From: Phormidium willei BDU 130791
GTDB taxonomy: Bacteria; Cyanobacteriota; Cyanobacteriia; Cyanobacteriales; Geitlerinemataceae
Assembly: GCA_001637315.1 (NCBI GenBank)
Contig: LSZA01000028.1
Coordinates: forward strand, 1-40,296
DNA: 40,296 nt
Direction: 5' to 3'
This document shows positions 26,939 through 35,944 of this stretch, in pieces (the stretch's first letter is position 1; each line of letters begins with the position of its first letter). The translations under genes were made by a program, and so were the position numbers. The notes under the pieces were generated by a model. It saw only the letters and a list, made by a program, of their open reading frames with translations, was not told where the DNA came from and searched no databases.

Positions 26939-29278
26939 TTGCCCATAATACTCTTCCCAAAGAGCGTTAAAGGGAGGTGAGGCAGGGAAGGGCTGGGGGT
27001 TTTGCAGGTTATTCCAGGTAAATGGCGCATTCTTGGCGGCAGATAGCCAGAGAAAGCGTTTGGCGCGAGTCATGGCGACATAGAAGAGACGATAGTCTTC
27101 GGCTTTTTGGAGTTGTTCGGCCAGTTGCCAATAGTCGTCGTAGCTTTGGCAGTTTGGTGCGGCTTCGTTGTCTGGTTCGTTGTCTGTGGCGTCTCGATTC
27201 CAGAGATGTTGGCGGATTTGTCCTCGGGCGACTTCGTCGAGGCTGAAGTGGCCGAGAAACTGCATTTGGGGCTTGACGTAGGGTTTTCCGGGGATGTTGT
27301 TTTCTTGTAGGAAGGGGATAAAGACGAAATCCCAGTCTAGGCCTTTGGCTTTGTGCATGGTCAGGATGGTGAGTTGTCCGGGTTGGGTGTATTTGGATTC
27401 GGAGACGTCTGTTTCGACGCGATCGAAGTGTTCGCTGTTAATGAGTAGGGTCAGGTTTTCGAGGATTTCTTCGAGGGAGAGGCGATCGCTGGTTTGTTGT
27501 AGGAGTCGTTCGTTGAGTTTGTCGGCGGTGGCGAGTTCACTGGCGTTGTAGTTGAGGGTTAGGGCCAGAAAGCCGATGAGATGGGTTTGGGGCAGTTCTA
27601 ATCGCGCTTGGAGAAGACAACGGCACAGGTGACGGGCTTGGCGAATCTCCGGGGGTTGGGGGGCTTCGAGAATGGTGGGATAGAGGAATTTTTCGGGGAT
27701 GCTGGCGAGGCGATCGAGGTCTTGGCGGGGGATGAGTTGATGGTCGACGAGGACTTCTAAGGCGGCTTTGACGGCTTCACGGGAATGGGGACGATGGAGG
27801 AATTGCAGGAGGTTCAACATCTCGAGGGGAATGCCCGAGAGTCGTTCTTCGGCTTCGACGTTGTAGATGTTGAGGTGATTGTGATATTGGTCGAGTTCGC
27901 TGGCGACGAAATTGCCTTGGTTCTTTTGACGGACGAGGACGGCGGCACTGGCTTGGGGATGTTGCCCGAAAAGGTCGCTAATTTTTTGCCCGAGGCGATC
28001 GACGCTCTCGCTGATATCCTGGGGACGATGGAGTTCGAGTCCTCCGGCGATGGGGTCGGGGTTAGCGTTCGGTTGGGGGTCGTCGGCGGTGACGGGTTCA
28101 ATCATCTGCACTTGGAAGGGGGGCGGAGATTTGATGGCTGGGGAGGGCGGTTGGGTTTGACGGTCTCGGGAGGAGGGGACCGAGGCGGGTTTGACCCACT
28201 GTTGGTTAATCCAGTTGAGGGTGAAGTTGGCGGCTTCGATGAGGATGGGGCTACTGCGTCCGGCCCGTTGTATGGTGGTGCGTTGGTGATGTTGGGCGCA
28301 ATGGTGGCAAAAGCGGCGGAAGTAGATGGGATCGGCGGGGGTGAAGGTGGAGTTGATGGCTTGGTTGGGGTCGCCGACTCGGATTAGGTTGGCGGTTCCG
28401 TCAGGATTTTGGGCGAGGGTGTCGAGGAGTTGTTGTTGTAGGGGGGAGGAGTCTTGGGCTTCGTCTTCAAAGACGGCAAAGGTTTCTCGTTGCCAGAGGT
28501 CTCGGATGTTGGGGTCTTGGAGAACTTTGAGGGCGGCGATGATGGCGTCGTCGTAGTCGATGAGTTGCTGCGATCGCATCTGCTCTTGATAGAGTCGATA
28601 AAGGCCGGCGGCGATATTCAGGATGGCATAGGGGTCGCCCTGGAGTTGGCCGAGGTGATGCAACTCCTCTGGGGAGAGTCCTGAGGATTTGGCTTCTTGG
28701 ATGACGGTATGGGCCAGGTTGGGCAGCACGTCGGTTCTGAGTACGGATTGGCGACGCAGTCGTTCGGCGTCTTCTCCGTCAAATTCCAGGCCGGCAATGA
28801 GCTGTTGATAGGCTTGGGGATGGTTTGTAATCCACTGTTCGACGCAGCTACGGATGAGGCGGTGGGTTTGGTTGGTTTGTATGAGGCTTTGTTGGTCGAG
28901 ATCGAGTTGGGCGAGATCTGGGTGGCGGCCGGCGATTTTGAAGGCTAAGCCATGGATGGTTTGGACGGAAAAGCCCCATTTGGGAAGTTTGAGGAGTTCC
29001 AGGTTTTGGCGAATTTTGGCTTTGATGTTGGCGGCGGCGGAGCGGGTAAAGGTGACGATGATGAGTTGATGACGCGGATGCAGTCGTTGTCGGGCGATGG
29101 TGAGGGCGGCGGCGATGGCCATTCCGGTGGATTTTCCGGAACCGGGGACGGCGGAGACGGCGAGAAGCCCCCCTTGCCAGTCTCCCATTTCTTGTTGTCC
29201 GGGACGCAGGCTGTTGCGCAGTTGTTGGATGAGTTGGGGGCGATCGACAGACAAAGGTTTAGATTCGCTTGAGGTCAT
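26936..29278 (-). CDS. UvrD/Rep-family ATP-dependent DNA helicase
   Basis: A superfamily 1 helicase, 780 aa from ATG 29278 (a TTG at 29374 is less likely). Motifs in order: Walker A AVSAVPGSGKST, motif Ia IIVTFTRSAAANIKAKI, FSVQTIHGLA, Walker B FAVFEDEAQDSSPLQQQ, RVGDPNQAI, then the late motifs LTILTMHKAKGLDWDFVFIP and RLFYVAMTRAKRFLWL. A Pro-rich insertion (about residues 360-420) separates the halves. It lacks an obvious nuclease domain, so it could serve as the motor for the AddB-like nuclease at 11200, giving a split AddAB-like complex; this is inference. It is divergent from the iminopeptidase gene. Confidence 0.88.
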   Translation of the reverse strand: MTSSESKPLSVDRPQLIQQLRNSLRPGQQEMGDWQGGLLAVSAVPGSGKSTGMAIAAALTIARQRLHPRHQLIIVTFTRSAAANIKAKIRQNLELLKLPKWGFSVQTIHGLAFKIAGRHPDLAQLDLDQQSLIQTNQTHRLIRSCVEQWITNHPQAYQQLIAGLEFDGEDAERLRRQSVLRTDVLPNLAHTVIQEAKSSGLSPEELHHLGQLQGDPYAILNIAAGLYRLYQEQMRSQQLIDYDDAIIAALKVLQDPNIRDLWQRETFAVFEDEAQDSSPLQQQLLDTLAQNPDGTANLIRVGDPNQAINSTFTPADPIYFRRFCHHCAQHHQRTTIQRAGRSSPILIEAANFTLNWINQQWVKPASVPSSRDRQTQPPSPAIKSPPPFQVQMIEPVTADDPQPNANPDPIAGGLELHRPQDISESVDRLGQKISDLFGQHPQASAAVLVRQKNQGNFVASELDQYHNHLNIYNVEAEERLSGIPLEMLNLLQFLHRPHSREAVKAALEVLVDHQLIPRQDLDRLASIPEKFLYPTILEAPQPPEIRQARHLCRCLLQARLELPQTHLIGFLALTLNYNASELATADKLNERLLQQTSDRLSLEEILENLTLLINSEHFDRVETDVSESKYTQPGQLTILTMHKAKGLDWDFVFIPFLQENNIPGKPYVKPQMQFLGHFSLDEVARGQIRQHLWNRDATDNEPDNEAAPNCQSYDDYWQLAEQLQKAEDYRLFYVAMTRAKRFLWLSAAKNAPFTWNNLQNPQPFPASPPFNALWEEYYGQ

Positions 29279-29366
29279 AGTAATTGGCTCGAAATTGGGG
29301 GAAAATAGGCTATCAGTCGTTATTTGCAGTCTATCGTTTTCCCAATTAACCCGTCCTTTAGAATTT

Positions 29367-30317
29367 ATGCGCAATCTTTACCCCCCCATTCGCCCCTACA
29401 CTACGGGAACGTTACAGGTATCTGACCTGCATACTCTTTATTATGAGGAGTCCGGAAATCCCCAGGGGAAACCGGCGGTGTTCCTCCATGGGGGTCCCGG
29501 TGGCGGTTGTATTCCGATGTACCGCCAGTTTTTTAATCCCCAGGAGTGGCGTTTGATTTTGTTTGATCAACGCGGCTGTGGCCGCAGTACTCCTCATGCG
29601 GAGTTACGGGAGAATACGACTTGGGATTTGGTGGCAGATATTGAACGGTTACGGACTCATCTCGGGATTGAGCGTTGGTTGGTGTTTGGGGGAAGTTGGG
29701 GCAGTACCTTGTCTTTGGCCTATGCGGAAACTCACCCAGAACGCTGTACGGGGTTGATTTTACGGGGGATTTTTATGTTGCGTCCTCTGGAGTTACGCTG
29801 GTTTTATCAGGAGGGAGCTAGTTATATTTTTCCGGAGGCTTGGCAGGAGTATCTTAAACCCATTCCTGAAGAAGAACGGGGAGATTTGATGGCGGCGTAT
29901 TATCGCCGTTTAACCAGTGAGAATCGTCAGGTGCGGCTTGAGGCGGCTCGAGCCTGGGCGATTTGGGAGGGAAGTACGAGTAAGTTATTTCCTGATCCTG
30001 ATGTGCGATCGAAGTTCGGCCGTGAGGGGTTCGCCGAGGCGTTTGCCCGGATTGAATGTCACTATTTTGTCAATGGGGGCTTTTTTGAGCGGGAGAATCA
30101 GTTACTTGAGGATGTGCAGCGGATTCGTCAGATTCCGACGGTGATTGTTCAGGGTCGTTATGATGTGGTCTGTCCACTGCGATCGGCTTGGGAGTTACAT
30201 CAGGCGTTTCCTGAGTCGGAGTTGATTGTGATTCCCGATGCGGGTCATTCGGTTAGTGAACCGGGGATTCGCTCGGCGTTGCTGGATGCAACGGATCGTT
30301 TTCTAGTTCTCCGTTGA
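29367..30317 (+). CDS. pip: Proline iminopeptidase
   Basis: A 316-aa alpha/beta hydrolase that removes N-terminal proline from peptides in the cytoplasm. The oxyanion segment HGGPGGG, DQRGCGRSTPHA, the nucleophile FGGSWGSTLSLAYA (Ser), the acid in GRYDVVCP and the histidine in PDAGHS are all present. The N-terminal LYPPIRPYTTGTLQVSDLHT is typical of the S33 family. The frame opens upstream at 29097, but the ATG at 29367 gives the family's usual length. The 5' region lies close to the divergent helicase gene, with 88 bases between the starts. It looks active. Confidence 0.93.
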   Translation: MRNLYPPIRPYTTGTLQVSDLHTLYYEESGNPQGKPAVFLHGGPGGGCIPMYRQFFNPQEWRLILFDQRGCGRSTPHAELRENTTWDLVADIERLRTHLGIERWLVFGGSWGSTLSLAYAETHPERCTGLILRGIFMLRPLELRWFYQEGASYIFPEAWQEYLKPIPEEERGDLMAAYYRRLTSENRQVRLEAARAWAIWEGSTSKLFPDPDVRSKFGREGFAEAFARIECHYFVNGGFFERENQLLEDVQRIRQIPTVIVQGRYDVVCPLRSAWELHQAFPESELIVIPDAGHSVSEPGIRSALLDATDRFLVLR

Positions 30318-30663
30318 TGTGAAGCCATGGAGTGGTCGGGAGTAACCCTGAGGCTTGACAAAAACATCAACCCTTAGGGAAAAATAAAAGTGCGCAGCTT
30401 AGATGTTTGGCTTTGCGCCGGCCGCACCGGGCCGGCGAAGCCTCATCCTTCTACCCAGAAATTCGGTGCATCCTGGAACCAGAAGTTTCAGACTTGGTTG
30501 TTTGATGCTTCTAGTATAACCGTGTTTCAGGATGACTGTCAACCCTTGAAACAAAAAAATAAAGCTGTTCAGGGGATTCTGAAATGGGACTACGGGTAGT
30601 TTCGGCACTCCATCACACCTAGCTGGGAAAATTGCCGGCATTTTTGGAGTTTTTCCTGGAAAT
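30318..30663. other. Intergenic region with long GC-rich hairpin
   Basis: 346 bases between the iminopeptidase and dndB. A GTG-started frame of 69 codons (30390-30599) crosses it, but it has no ribosome binding site and starts in the hairpin, so I do not call it a gene. The stretch after the hairpin (30443-30600) reads like a dispersed repeat remnant. Confidence 0.5.
30409..30442. repeat. GC-rich hairpin
   Basis: GGCTT...AAGCC outer arms and GCCGGCC/GGCCGGC inner arms around a short loop, 34 bases in all. No T-run follows, so it is not a standard terminator. Confidence 0.7.
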
Positions 30664-32208
30664 TCACAATTCAATCATCTTCGGCATTCCCACTTCCCGA
30701 GGGGTCACAAACTTACCGTCAAAACTGACGGCGCGATTCTCGAAGGTACGAGCCTTAGCTAAGTCTAGCCGTAAATCGGCAACCTCTTGATTTTCTTGCA
30801 TTCCTCCCAACAGATAGATGAATAGTTTCTTGGCGAGGTCTTTCCCTGAGACGCGAATTCGGCGTTTGTTGGGGTCATACAAAACGCCGTACCATAAAGA
30901 TTGAGGAAGTTCCATGGACTTAAATCCACCGTCATCGTCGAATTTCTGGAGACGCTTTAAGGCTTCGACGACGGAGAGATGACGTTGAAAGATGACAATT
31001 CCCAAGGCTTGTGCTAACGCGACTTGTCCGACGGGACGAAAGAGAAGATTTCCTTCGCCTCCACCGGATTCAAAGCTAAATCGTCTCAGATAAAGGGTTT
31101 CAACTCCGAGTTCCATGCGTTTGTAACTCGGAAGCGTCGCCAAGCCATCCCAGAGACGCATTAATTCAGAGAGTCCTTCGGCTAAGTCGTCGGCGGTGGG
31201 ACGTGGGGGAATGGTTCCGGGGTATTCGGCTAACCAATGGGGGAAGCGAGGAGTTAAGTAGCCAACGGTCATGTCTCGCAAGGCCTGTAGGGTGGTGAGG
31301 ACTTGGGATTTGGCGGAGACGCTGACTCCATCCCAGTTGATGCGGGGGGGACAGCTGTCGTCATCGCGGAGGAGGGAATGGGTGACGGCGATTTGACGGC
31401 TGATAATGGCAAATCCGTCATCTTCGTCTAAGAGGGTGACTTGACCTTTACTGAGTTTGACGGCCATGAGGTTGACATGGACGAAAATAGACCGGATACG
31501 CTGTCTGGCTTCGTCTCGGGTTTCTCCGGTTAGGACGGCGGGGATGAGTTCAATTCCCACGGTGTCATTGGCTAAGGCCTGCATGGCGTCTGGGGTGGTG
31601 TTGTTGGCGGCGGCGAGGCGGTCGAGGTTGAGGGGGGTTCCACTTTTGTTGTTGCTGCGGCTTAGGGGTTGCAGGGTCCCGGTTTGCAGCAGGGTCATTA
31701 ATCCTTGGATTCCCATGAGACGGTGTTGTCCGTCTAAGGCGAAGATGGAGATGGAGGGGGGGAGGTTGAGGAGGGCAAGTTGTGGGATATTATCTAGGGG
31801 GGTTAGGTCTGCGGCGGCTTGTTTGGCCCGTCCGTCGTCTCCCCATTGGTTAGCTTGGGGGTTGTCTACCCAGTCGGGACTGATGACGGCGAGGAGGGGC
31901 GGGAATTTGCGATCGCGCCGTCGGGCAAGATATTCTGTTAGGGGAGCTTGCCGTGCCCAGTTGAGGGGACGTTGGTACAGGGTGTCAATGGTTTCGGCGT
32001 TGATGGAGATGTTGGCGGTTTTGAGGTCTCGCTGCTGTTGGAACAGGGGGAGTTCTGCGGCGAAGCCAACTCGTTCGGCGACCCAGGCGAGGCTGACTGA
32101 CGCTAGGTAGGCTTCGGTGTTTCCCATCTGGGTTTTCTGCACAAGTAGGGTATCTGGGCTATTCTGGTGGGGGGATGGAGTTTCAGGGGAACTAGTTTTT
32201 GAAGCCAT
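30664..32208 (-). CDS. dndB: DndB-like DGQHR-domain protein
   Basis: A 514-aa protein with the diagnostic ISIFALDGQHRLMGIQGLM (about residues 155-173), plus VHVNLMAVKLSKGQVTLLDE and the C-terminal RIRVSGKDLAKKLFIYLLGG. DndB-family proteins bind DNA and, where studied, repress the dnd modification operon; the DGQHR core is also found in other modification systems. It is longer than the DndBs I remember (~360 aa). It is divergent from dndC with 97 bases between starts, so the two probably share a control region. No dndA, dndD or dndE is near. The DGQHR assignment is firm, the DndB role follows from its neighbour. Confidence 0.82.
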   Translation of the reverse strand: MASKTSSPETPSPHQNSPDTLLVQKTQMGNTEAYLASVSLAWVAERVGFAAELPLFQQQRDLKTANISINAETIDTLYQRPLNWARQAPLTEYLARRRDRKFPPLLAVISPDWVDNPQANQWGDDGRAKQAAADLTPLDNIPQLALLNLPPSISIFALDGQHRLMGIQGLMTLLQTGTLQPLSRSNNKSGTPLNLDRLAAANNTTPDAMQALANDTVGIELIPAVLTGETRDEARQRIRSIFVHVNLMAVKLSKGQVTLLDEDDGFAIISRQIAVTHSLLRDDDSCPPRINWDGVSVSAKSQVLTTLQALRDMTVGYLTPRFPHWLAEYPGTIPPRPTADDLAEGLSELMRLWDGLATLPSYKRMELGVETLYLRRFSFESGGGEGNLLFRPVGQVALAQALGIVIFQRHLSVVEALKRLQKFDDDGGFKSMELPQSLWYGVLYDPNKRRIRVSGKDLAKKLFIYLLGGMQENQEVADLRLDLAKARTFENRAVSFDGKFVTPREVGMPKMIEL

Positions 32209-32305
32209 AGATATCTATTTTCAAGCTATACCAAGTCAGTTCTTCAGTTTACCTTAGTTGCGACTTAAATTGCGATAGATTCTTGCCTTTACACAAAGCT
32301 AAAAG
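32209..32305. promoter_or_regulatory. Divergent dndB/dndC control region
   Basis: 97 AT-rich bases hold two TTGCGA direct repeats (32258-32263 and 32270-32275), 12 bases apart, a possible operator. The TACG-N10-CGTA site recalled for Salmonella DndB is not present. No convincing -35/-10 pair is seen. Confidence 0.35.
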
Positions 32306-33859
32306 ATGAGCGAACTAAAATTAGAAATATCCAGTCTCAAAAATCGAACTACAGAGGAATTTTTTGATAATTTAAAAACCATCAAATCTGAAATACAGGA
32401 ATTGTACAGAGCAAACACAGTTCCCTGGGTTTTGGGGTACTCCGGTGGAAAGGATAGTACGGCTACAGTTCAGTTGGTATGGTCGGCGATTGCTGAGCTG
32501 CCTAAGCATCAAAGGCACAAGGCGGTACATATCATCACAACGGATACTTTAGTTGAGAACCCGATAGTCTCAGCTTGGGTAACGCGCTCCTTAGAGTTTA
32601 TGCAGGAGGCAGCCGACGAACAAAGATTACCATTTTGTCCTCATTTGTTGAAGCCCTCAGTCAAGAATACATTTTGGGTATGTTTAATGGGTAAGGGCTA
32701 TCCAGCACCCAGAAATAAATTTAGATGGTGTACTAGCCGGCTCAAGGTAGACCCATCAAATCGTTTTATTCGGGATGTTGTCAGAGAAAATGGAGAGGCA
32801 ATTGTTGTCCTAGGAACCCGAAAGACGGAAAGTATTAGCCGTGCGATTATCATGGAAAAGCGTGATAAAAAACGGGTTCAAGAGAGACTTTGCCCTCATC
32901 CAAATCTTCCAAACTCATTATTATATACTCCCATTGAAGAATGGAGGACTGATGAAGTTTGGACTTACTTAATGCAGGGTAAAAATCCTTGGGGGTACAG
33001 TAACAAACAGCTCTACAAAATGTATCGAGGAGCAACGGCAGATACAGAGTGCCCTCTTGTAATTGATTCTAGCACACCAAGTTGTGGTAGTTCTCGTTTT
33101 GGCTGTTGGGTTTGCACGTTAGTTAATCAAGACAAATCCATGGAAGCGATGATCCAAAATGATGAAGAGAAAGAATGGATGCAACCACTCCTAGATATCC
33201 GCAATGAACTAGACCTTAAGAACGATCGCGATCGCCGCGATTTTAGACGCATCCACGGAAATGTGCAACTCTTCGAGCGCAACAAAAACGGAGAAATGTC
33301 CGTCGAACCCATCCCCGGCCCTTACACCAAAAAATGGCGGGAACATTGGCTAAGACGAGTTCTCGAAGCACAGGAAACCGTCCGCCGAACCGCTCCCCCC
33401 GAAATGCGGGACATCACCCTCATCACCACCGAAGAACTCAGCGAAATTCGGCGGATTTGGCTCGAAGAAAAACATGAATTCGACGATCGCCTCCCCACAG
33501 TATACCGAGAAATCACCGGCAAACCCTTCCAAGACCCTCGGCCCGGTGCCGACCAATCCCTCCTGGGACTCGACGAGTGGAACATCCTCGAAGACCTCGC
33601 CGACGGAGACGCCATGGAACTCGAACTGATGGCCAAACTTCTCGACACCGAACGCCAGTATCACACCAAACTCAATCGCAAAGGCATCTACGACGCCTTA
33701 GAAAAATGTTTCGAGACCAGTTCCCGGTCTCCCGAAGAAGCCATCGCCAACGCACATCGTAAACGAGAACTTAAAGAAGCCGCCGCAGCAGGAGACGTCG
33801 CCAAAGTTAAACAACTGACCTGGTCTGATCTCAAATTCGGCGACTCCCCAGACTCCTAA
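32306..33859 (+). CDS. dndC: DNA phosphorothioation protein DndC
   Basis: A 517-aa PAPS-reductase-like ATP pyrophosphatase that, with an iron-sulfur cluster, activates DNA for sulfur insertion in the Dnd pathway. The PP-loop is YSGGKDSTATVQLVW (SGGKDS, residues 46-51), followed by HIITTDTLVENPIVSAWV, NKFRWCTSRLKVDPSNRF, VLGTRKTESISRA and IEEWRTDEVWTYL. Four cysteines (about 249-270: C-x10-C-x6-C-x2-C) fit the Fe-S site. It is full length and intact. The 5' ~900 bases are AT-rich and lack HIP1, while the 3' part is GC-richer with HIP1, suggesting two histories. The stop overlaps the convergent GAF gene by four bases. DndD, DndE and a dedicated DndA are missing nearby. Confidence 0.93.
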   Translation: MSELKLEISSLKNRTTEEFFDNLKTIKSEIQELYRANTVPWVLGYSGGKDSTATVQLVWSAIAELPKHQRHKAVHIITTDTLVENPIVSAWVTRSLEFMQEAADEQRLPFCPHLLKPSVKNTFWVCLMGKGYPAPRNKFRWCTSRLKVDPSNRFIRDVVRENGEAIVVLGTRKTESISRAIIMEKRDKKRVQERLCPHPNLPNSLLYTPIEEWRTDEVWTYLMQGKNPWGYSNKQLYKMYRGATADTECPLVIDSSTPSCGSSRFGCWVCTLVNQDKSMEAMIQNDEEKEWMQPLLDIRNELDLKNDRDRRDFRRIHGNVQLFERNKNGEMSVEPIPGPYTKKWREHWLRRVLEAQETVRRTAPPEMRDITLITTEELSEIRRIWLEEKHEFDDRLPTVYREITGKPFQDPRPGADQSLLGLDEWNILEDLADGDAMELELMAKLLDTERQYHTKLNRKGIYDALEKCFETSSRSPEEAIANAHRKRELKEAAAAGDVAKVKQLTWSDLKFGDSPDS

Positions 33860-35475
33860 CGCGGGAACCAATGTAACAACGGAGTTTGTTCCTGACGGCG
33901 TCGTAAATAACGGACCAAATGCTCACCACTCAACGGAGGTAACAGATAATGCTGTAACTCCAGCGGGTGTAACATCCAGGGTAACCCATACCCCGCGCGA
34001 TCGCTCAACCCCAAAATCGGCAACTTCGCAAAACGGGAATCCTCACGAAGCTGACTGGCCCAAAAACGGCCCTGGGCCTCACTGAGATTCCCTTGAAGGG
34101 TCACCACATCGAGGGAAGTCCCCAAGGATTGACTCAACGCCTCCTGAGGAGTTTCCACAAACTGCACCTCATAGCGGTTTTTTCGGAACAACCGCTGAGT
34201 ATCCCGTAACTGTGACGGCGCCTCACCCACCGCCAAAACCCGAGTTGTCCCATTGCTGCGTTCAGAATCAGACCACTTCGTCGGACAGTCATCACATAAC
34301 GTACATTCAGGACCCTCATAGACGCGACCATAACGACTGGGAATCGGGAGATGACAGCGTTGACATTCGAGAACCGTGTAACTCCCCTCCAAGAAATTCT
34401 CAAAACAGCGCATATCTCCCATCAAATATAGCTGACGGAAATCCGAGCGTTGTTGCAGCCGTCGCCAAAAATTCTCAAACTCAAAGCGATAGCCTTCATA
34501 ACCGTACACCGCACCCGGAAACCCGAGACTCCCCTGATGAGGACTCATAATTCCCTTACCGCGACTGAGATAATAAGCCACATAGCTTTTCAGCAACGCT
34601 TCCGGGGACACCGTTACGGCTGGAGAGGGAGATAAGGATGTCTTCGATGTTTCCTCGGGTTCCGGGTCTGGCTTAGCTAGGGGACGCAATAACTGCTCTT
34701 GATGAATAAATGCTGTCTCCCGTAAGGCCTCATGAGCCGCTTGTAACTCACAATAGCGGCGATCGCGCTCCAACGATCGCGCCAACTGTTGCGCCAACAA
34801 GAGCGTCGTATCAATCTCCCGCTGCGACCAACTGCGAGCGGTATAACATTGATGCACCGCCAACAATCCCCACAACGACAATCCCTGCATCTCTTCTAAA
34901 CGCACCGGAACCACCAACTTCGCGGAAACCTCAAAAAAGCATTCTAAAATCTTCGTCGGACAGCGATCGAGATCCATTGAATTTAAATCAGCGATCGCCT
35001 GGAGTTTTCCCTCCTGAAACTGTAGAATTTCCTCAGCACTAAAAAAGCGACCCAAACGGCATTGAAGCATCGAAGATCGTCCTGGTGCATGAGACTCAGC
35101 GACCACCGTCGCCTCCCACTTGCGAGTCGTCCGACAGAGAATCACTCGGTCTGCACGTAAAATTTTTCGGACCCCATCCACCGTCTCATGTAACAAGGCC
35201 GGAAACTGATCAGAAAAGCGTTCGGAAACCGGCTTAGCCATCGCCATTGGCTTGGACTCAACCGGGGCCATGACCTGACGACTCGGCGAAACCGGTTCCT
35301 CACCCACCGGTTGAAGCTGATGATTTTCGAAAACAGTTGTCTGAGATAAATGCGTCGTTTCCACAGTTCCATAGGGCATTTCCTGATGACAGCGAGGACA
35401 AAACCAGCGCAATGTCCCTTGACGGACATAGCCTAATAAAGGATAAGAACAACAAGGACAGAGAAAATTTGACAT
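33856..35475 (-). CDS. GAF-domain protein with two zinc ribbons and pseudo-receiver
   Basis: 539 aa from ATG 35475 (GAGG upstream); the frame opens at 35547. N-terminal zinc ribbon: CPCCSYPLL...FCPRC (about residues 5-31). GAF-like domain about 85-260 (ETVDGVRKILRADRVILCRT ... LLAVHQCYTARSWSQREIDT). Central unknown domain with LYLMGDMRCFENFLEGSYTV, then a second zinc ribbon CQRCHLPIP...CTLCDDCP. C-terminus: receiver fold (RVLAVGEAPSQLRDTQRLFR) in which the usual acidic pair is GEA and the phosphoacceptor Asp is replaced (VVTLQGNLSE), so it cannot be a standard phospho-receiver. It is probably a cytoplasmic signalling protein; it is divergent from chlH with a 469-base gap. The ligand is unknown. 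Confidence 0.7.
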   Translation of the reverse strand: MSNFLCPCCSYPLLGYVRQGTLRWFCPRCHQEMPYGTVETTHLSQTTVFENHQLQPVGEEPVSPSRQVMAPVESKPMAMAKPVSERFSDQFPALLHETVDGVRKILRADRVILCRTTRKWEATVVAESHAPGRSSMLQCRLGRFFSAEEILQFQEGKLQAIADLNSMDLDRCPTKILECFFEVSAKLVVPVRLEEMQGLSLWGLLAVHQCYTARSWSQREIDTTLLLAQQLARSLERDRRYCELQAAHEALRETAFIHQEQLLRPLAKPDPEPEETSKTSLSPSPAVTVSPEALLKSYVAYYLSRGKGIMSPHQGSLGFPGAVYGYEGYRFEFENFWRRLQQRSDFRQLYLMGDMRCFENFLEGSYTVLECQRCHLPIPSRYGRVYEGPECTLCDDCPTKWSDSERSNGTTRVLAVGEAPSQLRDTQRLFRKNRYEVQFVETPQEALSQSLGTSLDVVTLQGNLSEAQGRFWASQLREDSRFAKLPILGLSDRAGYGLPWMLHPLELQHYLLPPLSGEHLVRYLRRRQEQTPLLHWFPR

Positions 35476-35944
35476 CAGCTTCACCTCAATAGAATGCCTC
35501 ATAAATTGCGATCGCACCCCATCCGCACCCTGAAACCATCGTTTCACCGCAACTTATCTTGATAGATTATCTTCTAAAATTCTAAATCACCGCCCTAACC
35601 CATCACCGCAATTTCCGGTATCTTGTATCAAGAATTAATATTTTATGAGGCATACCATCCCCAGACCCATTTCCCCCAAAACCCCCTTGACAGAATATCC
35701 AAAACTCTTCTCACTAAAACAACACAAGCATTGCTTAAACACCCCTTGCGTCCCCCAGGCTTGCCAATTTTCTAAACAAATGTAACGAAATGTTGCAATT
35801 TTTCTATCAAATTGTTTCAGAACACCGATTTGAGTGAAGTCCCCCTAACATTATTTGGTAAAAACACCTATATAGCTAAATTCCATAAGCCCATCCCAGA
35901 CCAGGTTTAGTAAAATCACGAATCGCGTAAGGAGTAACCCATTC
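35476..35944. promoter_or_regulatory. Upstream region of chlH and the GAF-protein gene
   Basis: 469 bases, AT-rich, no gene. AAGGAG lies ahead of the chlH ATG. A TATATAG near 35869-35875 could be a -10 for chlH, but I cannot define a matching -35. No repeat is seen. Confidence 0.4.

Noticed and set aside
27785..28387. 200-codon open frame on the plus strand
   Set aside because: It is antisense to the UvrD-like helicase, whose motifs are continuous on the other strand; Gly/Val-rich composition is typical of a shadow frame.
30390..30599. 69-codon GTG-started frame
   Set aside because: No ribosome binding site, begins just upstream of a hairpin and looks like repeat sequence; described as intergenic instead.
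31457..32110. 217-codon open frame on the plus strand
   Set aside because: Antisense to the DGQHR gene; Arg/Ser-rich shadow with no recognisable domain.
32209..32305. DndB operator of the TACG-N10-CGTA type
   Set aside because: No such sequence is present; only TTGCGA direct repeats of unknown meaning.
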